From Ketobacter sp. MCCC 1A13808 (GTDB taxonomy: Bacteria > Pseudomonadota > Gammaproteobacteria > Pseudomonadales > Ketobacteraceae), in NCBI RefSeq assembly GCF_009746715.1, contig NZ_VRKW01000003.1, positions 1 through 64,000 of the forward strand: a DNA stretch of 64,000 bases, in the 5' to 3' direction. Each line of letters starts with the position of its first letter. Positions within the stretch are counted from its first letter, which is position 1. Shown here one piece after another: positions 44,692 through 53,886 of this stretch. The position numbers and the translations under genes were made by a program. The notes under the pieces are model-generated. The model searched no databases, was not told the origin of the DNA, and saw only the letters and a program-made list of their open reading frames with translations.

Positions 44692-44883
44692 CTACTTCTC
44701 CTCGATCTTATTTTTGTTACGACGATTGCGCAGCACCACAAAGCCAACCAGTGCAACTCCGGCAATGGCCAGCGCCGTCAGTAAATGGATGGGATCACTC
44801 ATGATGCTCTGGTGATCATGGCCGGGATGGGCTTGTACTCCGGTGGACAGTAGCCCCGTCAAAACCGCTATTTGTATACGCAC
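44692..44883 (-). CDS. Small His-rich membrane protein of the nickel SOD operon
   Basis: 63 residues. A signal-like N-terminus (~1-18, ending GVQA) is followed by HPGHDHQ, then a hydrophobic helix (~33-52: LLTALAIAGVALVGFVVL) and a basic tail. If cleaved after Ala18, the mature protein would begin with a His-rich metal-binding-like end. It ends two bases before sodN. A role in nickel or copper handling is an inference from the motif and the position; I do not recognise a characterised family. Confidence 0.7.
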   Translation of the reverse strand: MRIQIAVLTGLLSTGVQAHPGHDHQSIMSDPIHLLTALAIAGVALVGFVVLRNRRNKNKIEEK

Positions 44884-44927
44884 GATATTGCTCCTCTTAT
44901 CAATGGTCTAATTGGGTGTTTCATGAA

Positions 44928-45389
44928 TTAATGTACACCGAAAGGGTACTTGTGGAATTGCGTTAGTGCCCGGTTGAACTGTTGCATTAACTGTTTACCT
45001 TGCTGAGTGAAAGCATCCCCATAGTCTTTGCTGAATTGAGTCCATTCTTTTCTTAGCTGATTGGCCCCGTGCCAGATCGCGAGTTGTTGTTCATCGCTGA
45101 GATCAGGGTATTTGCCTGCACTTTTTAAAAAGCCCAGGCTATTTTCAAATTGGCTATTGGCGGACAAGTAGTCGGCTTGTGCCACCAGTGAATCGATCAG
45201 ACTGAAATTGCTGACCATGACCGCTGCTATGGCTTTTTCCGGATCGGAATAGAACATCCAGTCAAATGCAGCATGAGCCAACAGTAACGCAGATTGATTG
45301 AGTGTCATTGCTCGGTGGTAGGATTTATCCAGATAGGATTGTCTGGCCTGACGCATCAAGCGTTCCCACGCTTCCATAGAGCTAGCCAT
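44928..45389 (-). CDS. Helical protein of unknown function, first gene of the nickel SOD operon
   Basis: 153 residues, all-helical and TPR-like in look (MTLNQSALLLAHAAFDWMF, SNFSLIDSLVAQADYLSAN). It resembles the DUF2753-type proteins known from vibrios, though that match is from memory. No signal peptide. It begins 26 bp downstream of the Fur box and is followed by the His-rich gene after 44 bp. Function unknown. Confidence 0.6.
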   Translation of the reverse strand: MASSMEAWERLMRQARQSYLDKSYHRAMTLNQSALLLAHAAFDWMFYSDPEKAIAAVMVSNFSLIDSLVAQADYLSANSQFENSLGFLKSAGKYPDLSDEQQLAIWHGANQLRKEWTQFSKDYGDAFTQQGKQLMQQFNRALTQFHKYPFGVH

Positions 45390-45414
45390 TGGCTAATATT
45401 CCCTCAGGGCATAA

Positions 45415-45429
45415 CGATAAGGATTATCA
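45415..45429 (-). promoter_or_regulatory. Fur-box-like operator upstream of the nickel SOD operon
   Basis: The minus strand reads TGATAATCCTTATCG, matching 12 of 14 specified positions of the 7-1-7 Fur consensus TGATAATnATTATCA. It lies 26 bp before the first gene of the operon. A nickel-responsive Nur regulator could also use such a site. Confidence 0.65.
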
Positions 45430-45600
45430 TTTAGATTCAAATATACAAGACTAAGATGAATTAGCAACCCCAGGCGTTAAAAATCCGCACTTCGCCAGTT
45501 TGGGAGTGGCCATCGGGGCGTCGAAAAATAACCGCAAGCGAAGGGAAAAGCTCGAAGCACAGAACCAGGCCCGTTAAGGGCCTTTATAGGGTTTGCTGCA

Positions 45601-46620
45601 TTATTTGCCGGAGGTGGGATAGACCCTGGTCCAATCTTGTTTCATGTCGACCACTAGCCATTTGCGCTGCTTAGCTTCAGCAAGTGCTTTGTCCAGTTTG
45701 CCGATGGCGGAGTCCCGGTCATAAGCCCACTCGCGGTCGGCATCGGTGTGATGAATGATCAAACCCAAGCGGGGGGTGGAATCCTTTTTGTCCCGCGCTA
45801 TGGTGGTGTATTGCAGCATTTGCAGATCCCCGTCGGAATTACCGGCCGCCAATATCGGTCGCCGACCAATATTGCGATAAATACCGACCGGCTTTCCTTC
45901 TTTGTCATCCAGCAGCACCAGTTTCCCGGTTTTAATGATGGTGGGGATGCCATTGCGCATCTCAAACGTTGCGTCGATGGTGGTACCGATCACTTGTTCG
46001 GGTGGAACACCATAGACTTCCTCGGCGAACACCCGCATAAAATCAACACCTCCACCGGACACCAGGTACACTTTGAATTCGTTGGCACGAAGATAATTGA
46101 GTAGCTCGAGCATGGGTTGAAACACCATTTGTGAATATAACAGCCCGGTTTCAGGATGTTTTGCGGTGGATATCCAGTCGCGTACCGATTGCTTGAACTC
46201 CTCTGCCGTCGTACCCGCATGAGCAGTGAGAAGAAGCGTCAAAACACCTTCTTTTCCCGTTGCCATCACGCCTTTCATATCACCGGCAAGTGCGCTTTTG
46301 AAAGGTTCTGTGGTTTTCCATTCCGGATGGTCTTTCGCCGTCGCTTTAATGCGATCAAGCGCGTATATACCCTGAAAATAAAGTGGCTGTTCACTCCACA
46401 GGGTGCCATCGTTATCAAAAGTAGCGATTCGTTGAGCCACAGGAACAAAATCCGGGGAGTTGTGTTCCGTTATGGTCTTTACAAATTTAATGATGGCTTT
46501 TTTGGAGGTGTCATTGTTCCAGGAAGGTAACGGATCGGTGCCGGCGGCCTGCACGGCAGGTACACTGCAAATAAAACTGAGTGTGACAAAAAAAATCCAT
46601 TTCGAAAATTCCGGTTTCAT
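45601..46620 (-). CDS. Secreted HAD-superfamily phosphatase
   Basis: 339 residues with a signal peptide (~1-25, ending VQAA). The HAD nucleophile motif is FDNDGTLW (DxDGT), with the SGGG of motif II (VYLVSGGGVDF) and the acidic end motif in AAGNSDGDLQML. It is a periplasmic or exported phosphomonoesterase by family analogy; substrate unknown. Monocistronic by spacing. Confidence 0.85.
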   Translation of the reverse strand: MKPEFSKWIFFVTLSFICSVPAVQAAGTDPLPSWNNDTSKKAIIKFVKTITEHNSPDFVPVAQRIATFDNDGTLWSEQPLYFQGIYALDRIKATAKDHPEWKTTEPFKSALAGDMKGVMATGKEGVLTLLLTAHAGTTAEEFKQSVRDWISTAKHPETGLLYSQMVFQPMLELLNYLRANEFKVYLVSGGGVDFMRVFAEEVYGVPPEQVIGTTIDATFEMRNGIPTIIKTGKLVLLDDKEGKPVGIYRNIGRRPILAAGNSDGDLQMLQYTTIARDKKDSTPRLGLIIHHTDADREWAYDRDSAIGKLDKALAEAKQRKWLVVDMKQDWTRVYPTSGK

Positions 46621-47104
46621 AGTGAAAGTGCCTCGAATAAATTGAAATAAGCAGCGAAGTTTGGGGCAATGTCATGCGTCCGCTAATGGCCGACCAAATC
46701 CCAACCGTGTTCCGGATAGTATTATAAAAATTTAGCCGATTCTACGTGCACAATATGTCGTTTTAGGTCGCAAGGATGGCTGTGCTCGATGACTGTGCTG
46801 GTGTTTTTGCTTAGCAAATGCGGGAGCACGGGGCAGTGTTAAAAAGTTTGAGGTAATCGACATTATTTCTAATAAATGCCAGCAGGTTAATCGCACACAG
46901 GAAGTGATCAAAGCCCGATATCCGGTATATCCGGCAATGGGTGAAAGGAAGGTGGCCGGATTTAACCGCGAATACCGGCCATCGACAACCGGTTACAATA
47001 ATTAAACTTAGCTGTTTGAAGGAAAGCTTTAGAATTTGGTTTTCGCCGTCTCGGATGAGGCTGCGCTTATATAACAATAAACCGTAAGAATAATAAATCC
47101 GGGG
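46621..47104. other. Gene-free stretch before the hydrolase triplet
   Basis: 484 bp between divergent genes: the HAD gene (minus) and the first lipoprotein gene (plus). Minus-strand frames across 46811-47077 and beyond lack start signals and family features. Promoters for both flanking units should lie here. I see no hairpin, tRNA or repeat. Confidence 0.4.
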
Positions 47105-49228
47105 ATGAGTATGTCAGTAAACAGAGGGAACGCGCGAGCCCTGAGTGGATTGCTTTTGGTTTGTGCACTGGGTTCGGGAATGGCAGGCTGTAAATCTTCA
47201 AACAATGTCGAAATGAAGATGAGCCTGGAAGGCATGGAGCCTTCCGCTTCCAGCGCGACAATCAATTCGCCGGTCGGGGGTAACTTTTATTACAACGGAT
47301 TCCCCACCGATCTGCGTCGTAATGACGATGGCTCTATCCGCATCAATGACTTTCCCCGTCGCCTGCATATCCTCACCAATACCTATGTAAATGCCATTAC
47401 CAAGTATAACCGGATTGGCGGTTACCATACGATATCGCCAATTTATATTCCGTTTACTGGTGCTATTGATATCGCCAGCCTACCGACTCAAGATCTTGAC
47501 TATACCAATGCCGATTCGCCGATCCAGGTGGTGGATGTGGATCCGGATTCGGCGGAGTACGGCCGCCGTTTTCCACTGGAAGTATCAATGACCCAGAAAA
47601 TGGATTCCTATCGGCCAGTGGATCTGCTGCAGATTATCCCTACTTTGGGTATAAATTTGCGACCGGACACCACCTATGCCGCGCTGGTGACAGATCAGGT
47701 GCCGGTGCCGGAAGGCAATAGCGTGACACAGAATCCGGAGTTGGCTGCGTTACTGGACCCGGCACAATCAGAGCTTATGCCGGGCGATAAAGCGTTAGCG
47801 GTGTACGCGCCATTACGGGATTATCTGGCGCAACAGAATATCAATACCAGCGGAATTATCGGCGCCACCGTTTGGACCACCGGGGATCCCACTAAAGAGT
47901 TGCTCACCGCCGCTGCAAAGGTAGCGCAAATGCCGGTGGCACCCGCTACCGATGTGGTGTTGGAAGAGGAATTCCCCGATTATTGTGTGGTAGCGGGTTT
48001 GGTGGAGACACCGGGCTTTCAGAAAGGGGTGATTCCCTACGCCCTCACCGGCGGTCAGGTGGAGTACACCGACGATGGCGCGCCGGTTCAGCAATACAGC
48101 CGTAAGGCCCGGTTTGTGGTCACCATTCCCAAGCACACCACCATGCCTGCAGATGGTTTCCCTATGTTGCTGTACCACCATGGTGCGGGCGGCAACGCCG
48201 ACCAGGTCTTCACCCGGGGTAAGTATCTTCGCACTGCTATTGATATTGTGTTGCCTTATAGTGTTTTGGAGCGTGGTAACGGGCCCTCGCAAATAGCAGC
48301 CGAGCGCGGTTGGGCCAGTTCCGGTTTTGCCGGGCATATGTCGCTGGATCACGTTGGTTTGGGTTTGGGTTACGGTATGTTCGGCTACAACGTATTTAAT
48401 CCTGTCGCGCTGTACAACAATTACTATCAGATGGTGTGGGAGCGGGTTTATTTCCGGCGCTTCCTCAATCAGCTAGAGCTGGATGCCGGGTTATGCCCTG
48501 AAGCCGATCCAGGTGAAGGCCGCACAGCCTTTCGCATCGACCCGGACATGGAAGTTTTAATGGGTCAGTCTTTAGGTAACTGGACTTCCAGTTTGCAGCT
48601 GGCTGCCGATCCCGCTCCGGTACAGGGTGTTTTGTTCACCGGTGTGGCCGGCACCTGGATCAAGCTATTCACCAATAATGCCACCTTCCGCTCGGCGATG
48701 AGCGCCGGGGTTGTGAGCCTGTTGCCGGGGCAAAAACTGGATACAGCGCACCCCTTTTTGATGTTGATGGAATGGCTTATGGGGGGAGCCGATCCGGTCA
48801 CGCATATGGACAGCGTGCTGCGTTATCCCAATAAAACGGCGCCTCATATACTGACTATGTCCGGTGTGGATGATACCGGCAGTGGTGAACATGTTCAGCG
48901 TACCCATATGCTGGCGGTGGGAGTCGATCTTGCGGGAGACGATCTGGGTGATTCCTATGACACAACCTTGTTCCCTCACCTCGAAATCGGCGGAGCGCAG
49001 CACTACCCCTATCCGGTTGTGAATAATTTTGAAGTACCCGGCCAGGGTCCGCGCACAGCCGTGGTGGTTCGCCATGAAAACACAGTGCGTCCGGATCACA
49101 ACGGTCATCACGTGACATTTGATTTGGAGGCGACCAAGCATCAATACGGTTGTTTTATGGAATACCTCGCAGAAGGTATCGCTCCGTTGGTGTTTGAGGG
49201 TTACGAGCAAGGTGGAGCCTGCCCCTAA
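47105..49228 (+). CDS. Lipoprotein alpha/beta-hydrolase, triplet copy 1
   Basis: 707 residues. Lipoprotein signal ending GMAGC. An N-terminal region with LRPDTTYAALVTDQVP resembles the Ig-like domain of bacterial lipases. A hydrolase core follows with MLLYHHGAGG (oxyanion-hole type), nucleophile-elbow Ser489 in MGQSLGNW, an Asp in SGVDDTG and a His in DHNGHHVTFD. Likely a surface or periplasmic lipase, esterase or polyesterase. GQSLG fits GxSxG. Copies 2 and 3 follow in tandem, 113 and 109 bp apart, and share most motifs. Confidence 0.8.
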   Translation: MSMSVNRGNARALSGLLLVCALGSGMAGCKSSNNVEMKMSLEGMEPSASSATINSPVGGNFYYNGFPTDLRRNDDGSIRINDFPRRLHILTNTYVNAITKYNRIGGYHTISPIYIPFTGAIDIASLPTQDLDYTNADSPIQVVDVDPDSAEYGRRFPLEVSMTQKMDSYRPVDLLQIIPTLGINLRPDTTYAALVTDQVPVPEGNSVTQNPELAALLDPAQSELMPGDKALAVYAPLRDYLAQQNINTSGIIGATVWTTGDPTKELLTAAAKVAQMPVAPATDVVLEEEFPDYCVVAGLVETPGFQKGVIPYALTGGQVEYTDDGAPVQQYSRKARFVVTIPKHTTMPADGFPMLLYHHGAGGNADQVFTRGKYLRTAIDIVLPYSVLERGNGPSQIAAERGWASSGFAGHMSLDHVGLGLGYGMFGYNVFNPVALYNNYYQMVWERVYFRRFLNQLELDAGLCPEADPGEGRTAFRIDPDMEVLMGQSLGNWTSSLQLAADPAPVQGVLFTGVAGTWIKLFTNNATFRSAMSAGVVSLLPGQKLDTAHPFLMLMEWLMGGADPVTHMDSVLRYPNKTAPHILTMSGVDDTGSGEHVQRTHMLAVGVDLAGDDLGDSYDTTLFPHLEIGGAQHYPYPVVNNFEVPGQGPRTAVVVRHENTVRPDHNGHHVTFDLEATKHQYGCFMEYLAEGIAPLVFEGYEQGGACP

Positions 49229-49341
49229 ACCGCAGCGATAGCGGTAGAACAAAGCACGGCTCTAGCCTCAGGAGAGGATGAGTGGTTTTTTGAACGTGGT
49301 TTTTCATTAAAGGGAATTTTGACACAACAGGGAGTGGTTGT

Positions 49342-51453
49342 ATGAAAAATCGAGTGGTATATGCACTTTACACAGGGTTGTTTTGTTTGGGTTTGTACGG
49401 TTGTGGCGCGCAAACGGACAACACCGTCGAAATGAAAGTTGACTTCAGTGGTCAAGGAGACTTCCAGAGTCCGACACTTTATAACGCTTCTGGGGGCAAC
49501 TTTTTTCACAACGGGTTCCCCACCGGAATTCGGCAACTCGACGATGGCAGCATTGATCTTTCCGATTTCCCACGTCATTTACAACCTGCGACGTACACCT
49601 ATCTGTATGGCATTAAGACAGAGTTGGCGATGCGCGGGTATCACACGATATCGCCCATCTATATTCCCTTGACGGGACCGCTGGACATTGAGAGTTTGCC
49701 CACAGACCCGCTGGCCTACACCCATCCTGACGCCAGTATCCAGTTGGTGGATATTGATCCAGCTTCAGCGGAGTACGGTCGGCGGTTCCCGCTAACCGTG
49801 ACCCAAACCTTGGAGTCGGACAGCTTTCGCCCTGCTAACCTGCTGCAGATATTGCCGACGTTGGGAATTTCGCTGAGACCGGATACCACCTACGCGGTAC
49901 TTGTTACCGATCAAATCCCGGTGACTGCGGAGCAACAGTTAGTACAGAATCCGCAGCTGAGCAGCGTGTTAATGCCCGCCCGGGATGCGGCAACGATACC
50001 GGACAGGGCGCGTGATCTGTTCGAGCCGTTGCGAGGCTATTTGGCCGAGCAAAATATGGCCCCGGAGGCCGTAATGGCAGCGACTGTTTGGCATACCGGT
50101 GATCCCACTGCGGCCATGCGGCGTGGCGCTCAAATGGCGGCAGAGATGCCGGTGGCCGCGGCCACGGATTTTGAGCTGGTCGAAGATTTTGCGGATTATT
50201 GTGCAGTCAGAGGCTTTGTAAAAACGCCGGTGTTCCAGACAGGTTTTGTGCCCTATCTGCTCAGGACCGGACGCATCGAATGGGATGACAGCGGTGCGCC
50301 CATTCAACAGCGTACGCGAAATGCGGAGTTTATCGTTACCATCCCCAAAAACACGTTGATGCCGGACTCGGGTTACCCGTTGCTGGAGTTTGTGCACGGC
50401 GCCGGAGGTGATGCTGAGCAGGTGTTTACCCGCGGCAAGTATCTCGGCGTGGGTAGCATCATAGGTCGCAAAAATGAGCCGCCTGTGCTGAAAGAATACG
50501 GCAACGGCCCATCACAGATTGCGGCCGAGCGGGGATGGGCCAGTTCCGGTTTCGGCGGGCATTTGGGCCAGGATCAGGCCGGGTCTTTACTGGGCTGGGG
50601 ATTGATGCCCTATAACCTGGCGAACCCGGTATCGATGTTTAATAGCTATTACCAAATGGTGTGGGAGCGGGTTTATTTCAGAAGGGTATTGGATCAGATC
50701 AGAGTGCCGAAAGATTTGTGTCCCCAGGGTGTCGTAGCGTCGGGTGAAGATCACTTTCGCTTTGATAGCGGTATGCGGGTTCTGATGGGCCAGTCGCTTG
50801 GCAACTGGGTTGGCAGTTTAGAGTTGGTCGCCGACCCGCAGCCGTATCAGGGTGCGATACTGACAGGCGTTGCCGGCACCTGGATCAAATTCTTTACCAA
50901 TGAACCCCGGATTAGAACCGCAGTGAGTGGGTTGTTGCCCAACCTGCTGCCGTCGGAAAAAATGGACGAAATGCACCCGTTCTTAATGTTGATGGAATGG
51001 CTGTTGGGTGGCGCTGATCCGGTGGCCTATTTGGATCGTGTTCTCAAGTACCCAAGCAAAACGGCTCCCCATGTGCTGGCGATATCCGGAATAGACGATC
51101 AGAGTGGTTATGAGCCCGCGCAATGGCCGCACCTGATGGCGTTGGGTGTGGATCTGGCAGGGCCGGATTTAGGCAGTGATTATTATGAAACCCTGTTCCC
51201 GCACATGTCGTTATCCGGGGCGCGCCAATTAAGCTATCCGGTGGCCGACAATGTGTCTGTACCAGGCCAGGGCAAGCGTACCGCGGCGGTAGTGCGTTAT
51301 GAAAACACCGAGCGTGGGGATCACAACGGTCATCATGTGACGTTTGACCTGGAAGCACCCAAGCATCAGTACGGTTGTTTCCTGCAATATTTGTCGTGGC
51401 ATCAGACGCCGTTGGTTTTTGAAGGCAATCAACAGGGTGGAGTTTGCCCATAA
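49342..51453 (+). CDS. Lipoprotein alpha/beta-hydrolase, triplet copy 2
   Basis: 703 residues, paralogue of copy 1. Lipoprotein signal ending LYGCG. It has LRPDTTYAVLVTDQIP, PLLEFVHGAGG, nucleophile Ser485 in MGQSLGNW, SGIDDQS and GDHNGHHVTFD. It is closer to copy 3 than to copy 1 (shared GLRQ- or GIRQ-type N-termini and SYEPAQWPHLMALG-like segments). The conserved C-terminal ending is QQGGVCP. The gap to copy 3 holds a weak hairpin (CCACCG/CGGTGG at 51483-51499). Confidence 0.8.
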   Translation: MKNRVVYALYTGLFCLGLYGCGAQTDNTVEMKVDFSGQGDFQSPTLYNASGGNFFHNGFPTGIRQLDDGSIDLSDFPRHLQPATYTYLYGIKTELAMRGYHTISPIYIPLTGPLDIESLPTDPLAYTHPDASIQLVDIDPASAEYGRRFPLTVTQTLESDSFRPANLLQILPTLGISLRPDTTYAVLVTDQIPVTAEQQLVQNPQLSSVLMPARDAATIPDRARDLFEPLRGYLAEQNMAPEAVMAATVWHTGDPTAAMRRGAQMAAEMPVAAATDFELVEDFADYCAVRGFVKTPVFQTGFVPYLLRTGRIEWDDSGAPIQQRTRNAEFIVTIPKNTLMPDSGYPLLEFVHGAGGDAEQVFTRGKYLGVGSIIGRKNEPPVLKEYGNGPSQIAAERGWASSGFGGHLGQDQAGSLLGWGLMPYNLANPVSMFNSYYQMVWERVYFRRVLDQIRVPKDLCPQGVVASGEDHFRFDSGMRVLMGQSLGNWVGSLELVADPQPYQGAILTGVAGTWIKFFTNEPRIRTAVSGLLPNLLPSEKMDEMHPFLMLMEWLLGGADPVAYLDRVLKYPSKTAPHVLAISGIDDQSGYEPAQWPHLMALGVDLAGPDLGSDYYETLFPHMSLSGARQLSYPVADNVSVPGQGKRTAAVVRYENTERGDHNGHHVTFDLEAPKHQYGCFLQYLSWHQTPLVFEGNQQGGVCP

Positions 51454-51562
51454 GCAAACGTTGCCCCAAGTTCCAGAGGGGGCCACCGGGTAACGGTGGT
51501 TCTATTACTTAAAAATAAAAACATCGAATAATAAATACATCGAATAATAAAGGGGCGGGACG

Positions 51563-53629
51563 ATGAAAACAGGTTATTTGCGCACGCTGTACGCGGGGCT
51601 GCTGTGTGTTGGTTTGCACGGGTGCGGGGCCGAGGCCATTCAGACGGCCGAGATGAAAGTGGATTTTACCGGTAACGGCGATTTTAGAAGTCCGACATTG
51701 TACAGTTTTAACGGCGGACAATTTTATCATAACGGGTTTCCCTCCGGACTCAGGCAACAAAGCGATGGCAAGGTCGATTTGTCCGATTTCCCCCGCCCCT
51801 TTCAGATCGCAACCCAATATTATATTAACGGAATTGAAACCCAGTTGGAGCTGAAGGGATACCACACGATATCCCCGATATATATTCCCCTGACAGGCCC
51901 GGTTGCAGTCAAACGCTTGCCTTCCGATGCCGCTGCTTATACCCGCCCAGGGGCCAGCGTGCAGGTGGTGGATATTGATCCGGACTCCGCTGAATATGGT
52001 CGGCGTTTCCCGTTGGCGGTCACCCAGACCACGACGGCTGACAGCTATCGCCCTGCAAACTTGCTACAAATATTACCAACCCTGGGAATGACATTAAGGC
52101 CCGATACCACCTATGCCGCCGTTGTGACCGATCAAATACCCATGGCAACCGGTTATGAGGTGCAACAAAATGAACAGTTGGGCGGCGTGCTGTCGCCGGA
52201 GTCCGCTGCAACACCGGCGCCGGCTAAGGCGCTTGAACTGTTCAAGCCGCTGCGACAATATCTGGCGGATAAAAACATCCAACCGGATACGCTGATTGCG
52301 GCGACCGTTTGGCGCACCGGTGATCCCACTACCGCCATGCGGCGGGGTGCGGAAGCCGTGTACAATTGGCCGTTAGCCGACGTGACTGGCCTGGAATTGG
52401 CGGAAGATTTTCCGGATTATTGTGCGGTGAGGGGGTACGTAAAAACACCGGGCTTCCAGAACGGCAGTGTGCCTTATGTGCTAGGCGGAGGCCGTATTAA
52501 ATGGGATGCCAGCGGTTCCCCGGTTCAACAATACACCCGCAATGCTGAATTTATTGTCACCATTCCGAAAACCACGACCATGCCGGCCCAGGGCTTCCCT
52601 CTTCTGGAATACCATCACGGTGCCGGTGGCAGTGCCGAGCAGGTCTACCTGCGCAGTACCTATGGTCAAGCCGACGGCAACGGGCCTGCCCAGATTGCGG
52701 CTGAGCGGGGGTGGGCCAGCTCGGGATTTGCGGGCCATCTGGGTTCCGATGAATCCGGCCCTATCCTGGGCTTTGGTTTGGTGCCCTATAATTTGGAAAA
52801 TCCGGTTTCCATGTTCAACAGTTATTACCAAATGACGTGGGAACGAATTTATTTCAGAAGGGTGCTGAATCAGCTAACCATTCCACAGCACCTCTGTCCA
52901 CAGGGTATCGTCTCGGCGGGAGAAGACCATTACCGGTTCGATGCCGGTCAGCGGGTAATAATGGGCCAATCGCTGGGCAACTGGACTTCCAGCCTGCAGT
53001 TGGTTGCCGATCCAGCGCCGTTCCAGGGAGCGGTACTCACCGGGGTCGCTGCAACCTGGATAAAACTATTTACCAATCAACCGGAAATGAAACTGGCCAT
53101 CTCCACCTTGCTGCCCAATTTGCTACCAACCGAAGAACTCGATGACATGCATCCATTCTTGATGTTGATGGAATGGTTGCTGAGCGGTGCTGATCCGGCT
53201 GCTTATTTGGACCGTGTGTTCAAATATCCAACTAAAACAGCGCCCCACGTCCTGGTGGTATCCGGTATAGATGATCAGGGCGGTTATGAACCGACCCAAT
53301 GGCCTCACCTGATGGCGTTGGGCGTTGATCTGGCCGGTCCGGATTTAGGCAGCGCTTATGATGAGACGCTGTTCCCGCATTTGGCCCTATCCGGGGCCCG
53401 GCAATTGGATTATCCGGTAAGCAACAATGTGTCTGTTCCCGGCCAGGGCAAGCGCACCGCTGCGGTGGTGCGCTATGAGAATACCGTGCGTCCGGATCAT
53501 AACGGCCATCATGTGGCGTTCGATCTTGACCCACCCAAGCACCAGTACGGTTGCTTCCTGCAATACCTGTCGTGGCAACAAGCACCAGTGGTATTCGAAG
53601 GTCAGCAACAGGGTGGAAATTGTCCATAA
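51563..53629 (+). CDS. Lipoprotein alpha/beta-hydrolase, triplet copy 3
   Basis: 688 residues, paralogue of copies 1 and 2. Lipoprotein signal ending LHGCG. It has LRPDTTYAAVVTDQIP, PLLEYHHGAGG, nucleophile Ser470 in MGQSLGNW, SGIDDQG and PDHNGHHVAFD. It lacks a short insertion of about 12 residues that copies 1 and 2 carry after the TRGKYL segment. It ends in QQGGNCP. The amidoligase operon begins 257 bp downstream on the same strand. Confidence 0.8.
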   Translation: MKTGYLRTLYAGLLCVGLHGCGAEAIQTAEMKVDFTGNGDFRSPTLYSFNGGQFYHNGFPSGLRQQSDGKVDLSDFPRPFQIATQYYINGIETQLELKGYHTISPIYIPLTGPVAVKRLPSDAAAYTRPGASVQVVDIDPDSAEYGRRFPLAVTQTTTADSYRPANLLQILPTLGMTLRPDTTYAAVVTDQIPMATGYEVQQNEQLGGVLSPESAATPAPAKALELFKPLRQYLADKNIQPDTLIAATVWRTGDPTTAMRRGAEAVYNWPLADVTGLELAEDFPDYCAVRGYVKTPGFQNGSVPYVLGGGRIKWDASGSPVQQYTRNAEFIVTIPKTTTMPAQGFPLLEYHHGAGGSAEQVYLRSTYGQADGNGPAQIAAERGWASSGFAGHLGSDESGPILGFGLVPYNLENPVSMFNSYYQMTWERIYFRRVLNQLTIPQHLCPQGIVSAGEDHYRFDAGQRVIMGQSLGNWTSSLQLVADPAPFQGAVLTGVAATWIKLFTNQPEMKLAISTLLPNLLPTEELDDMHPFLMLMEWLLSGADPAAYLDRVFKYPTKTAPHVLVVSGIDDQGGYEPTQWPHLMALGVDLAGPDLGSAYDETLFPHLALSGARQLDYPVSNNVSVPGQGKRTAAVVRYENTVRPDHNGHHVAFDLDPPKHQYGCFLQYLSWQQAPVVFEGQQQGGNCP

Positions 53630-53886
53630 GGTCACACATTGAACTATTTTGTATCACCGGTGCCAAGACTGCGCATCTTTGTTCACCGGTGGCACAAAAT
53701 GGAGCAAATTGGCAAAAGAATCAGGCACTTTTAAGGGCTTCTCCAATGGCATAAAACTTGCGCTTACCCCTTCAAACTTAAAATGACTGTCAACAAAGGG
53801 TCGCTTCATGGTATTACAATTGCCCGTATCGCAATTTTGTTAATGCCAGACCCCAATGTTGGAAAGTACTTATTTGAAGGATCAGT

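Noticed and set aside
45571-45597. AGGCCC/GGGCCT hairpin after the HAD gene as a terminator
   Set aside because: The stem is only six base pairs and no T-run follows in the direction of the HAD gene.
46811-47265. Minus-strand frames in the gap before the hydrolase triplet
   Set aside because: They lack start signals and domain features and overlap the first lipoprotein gene.
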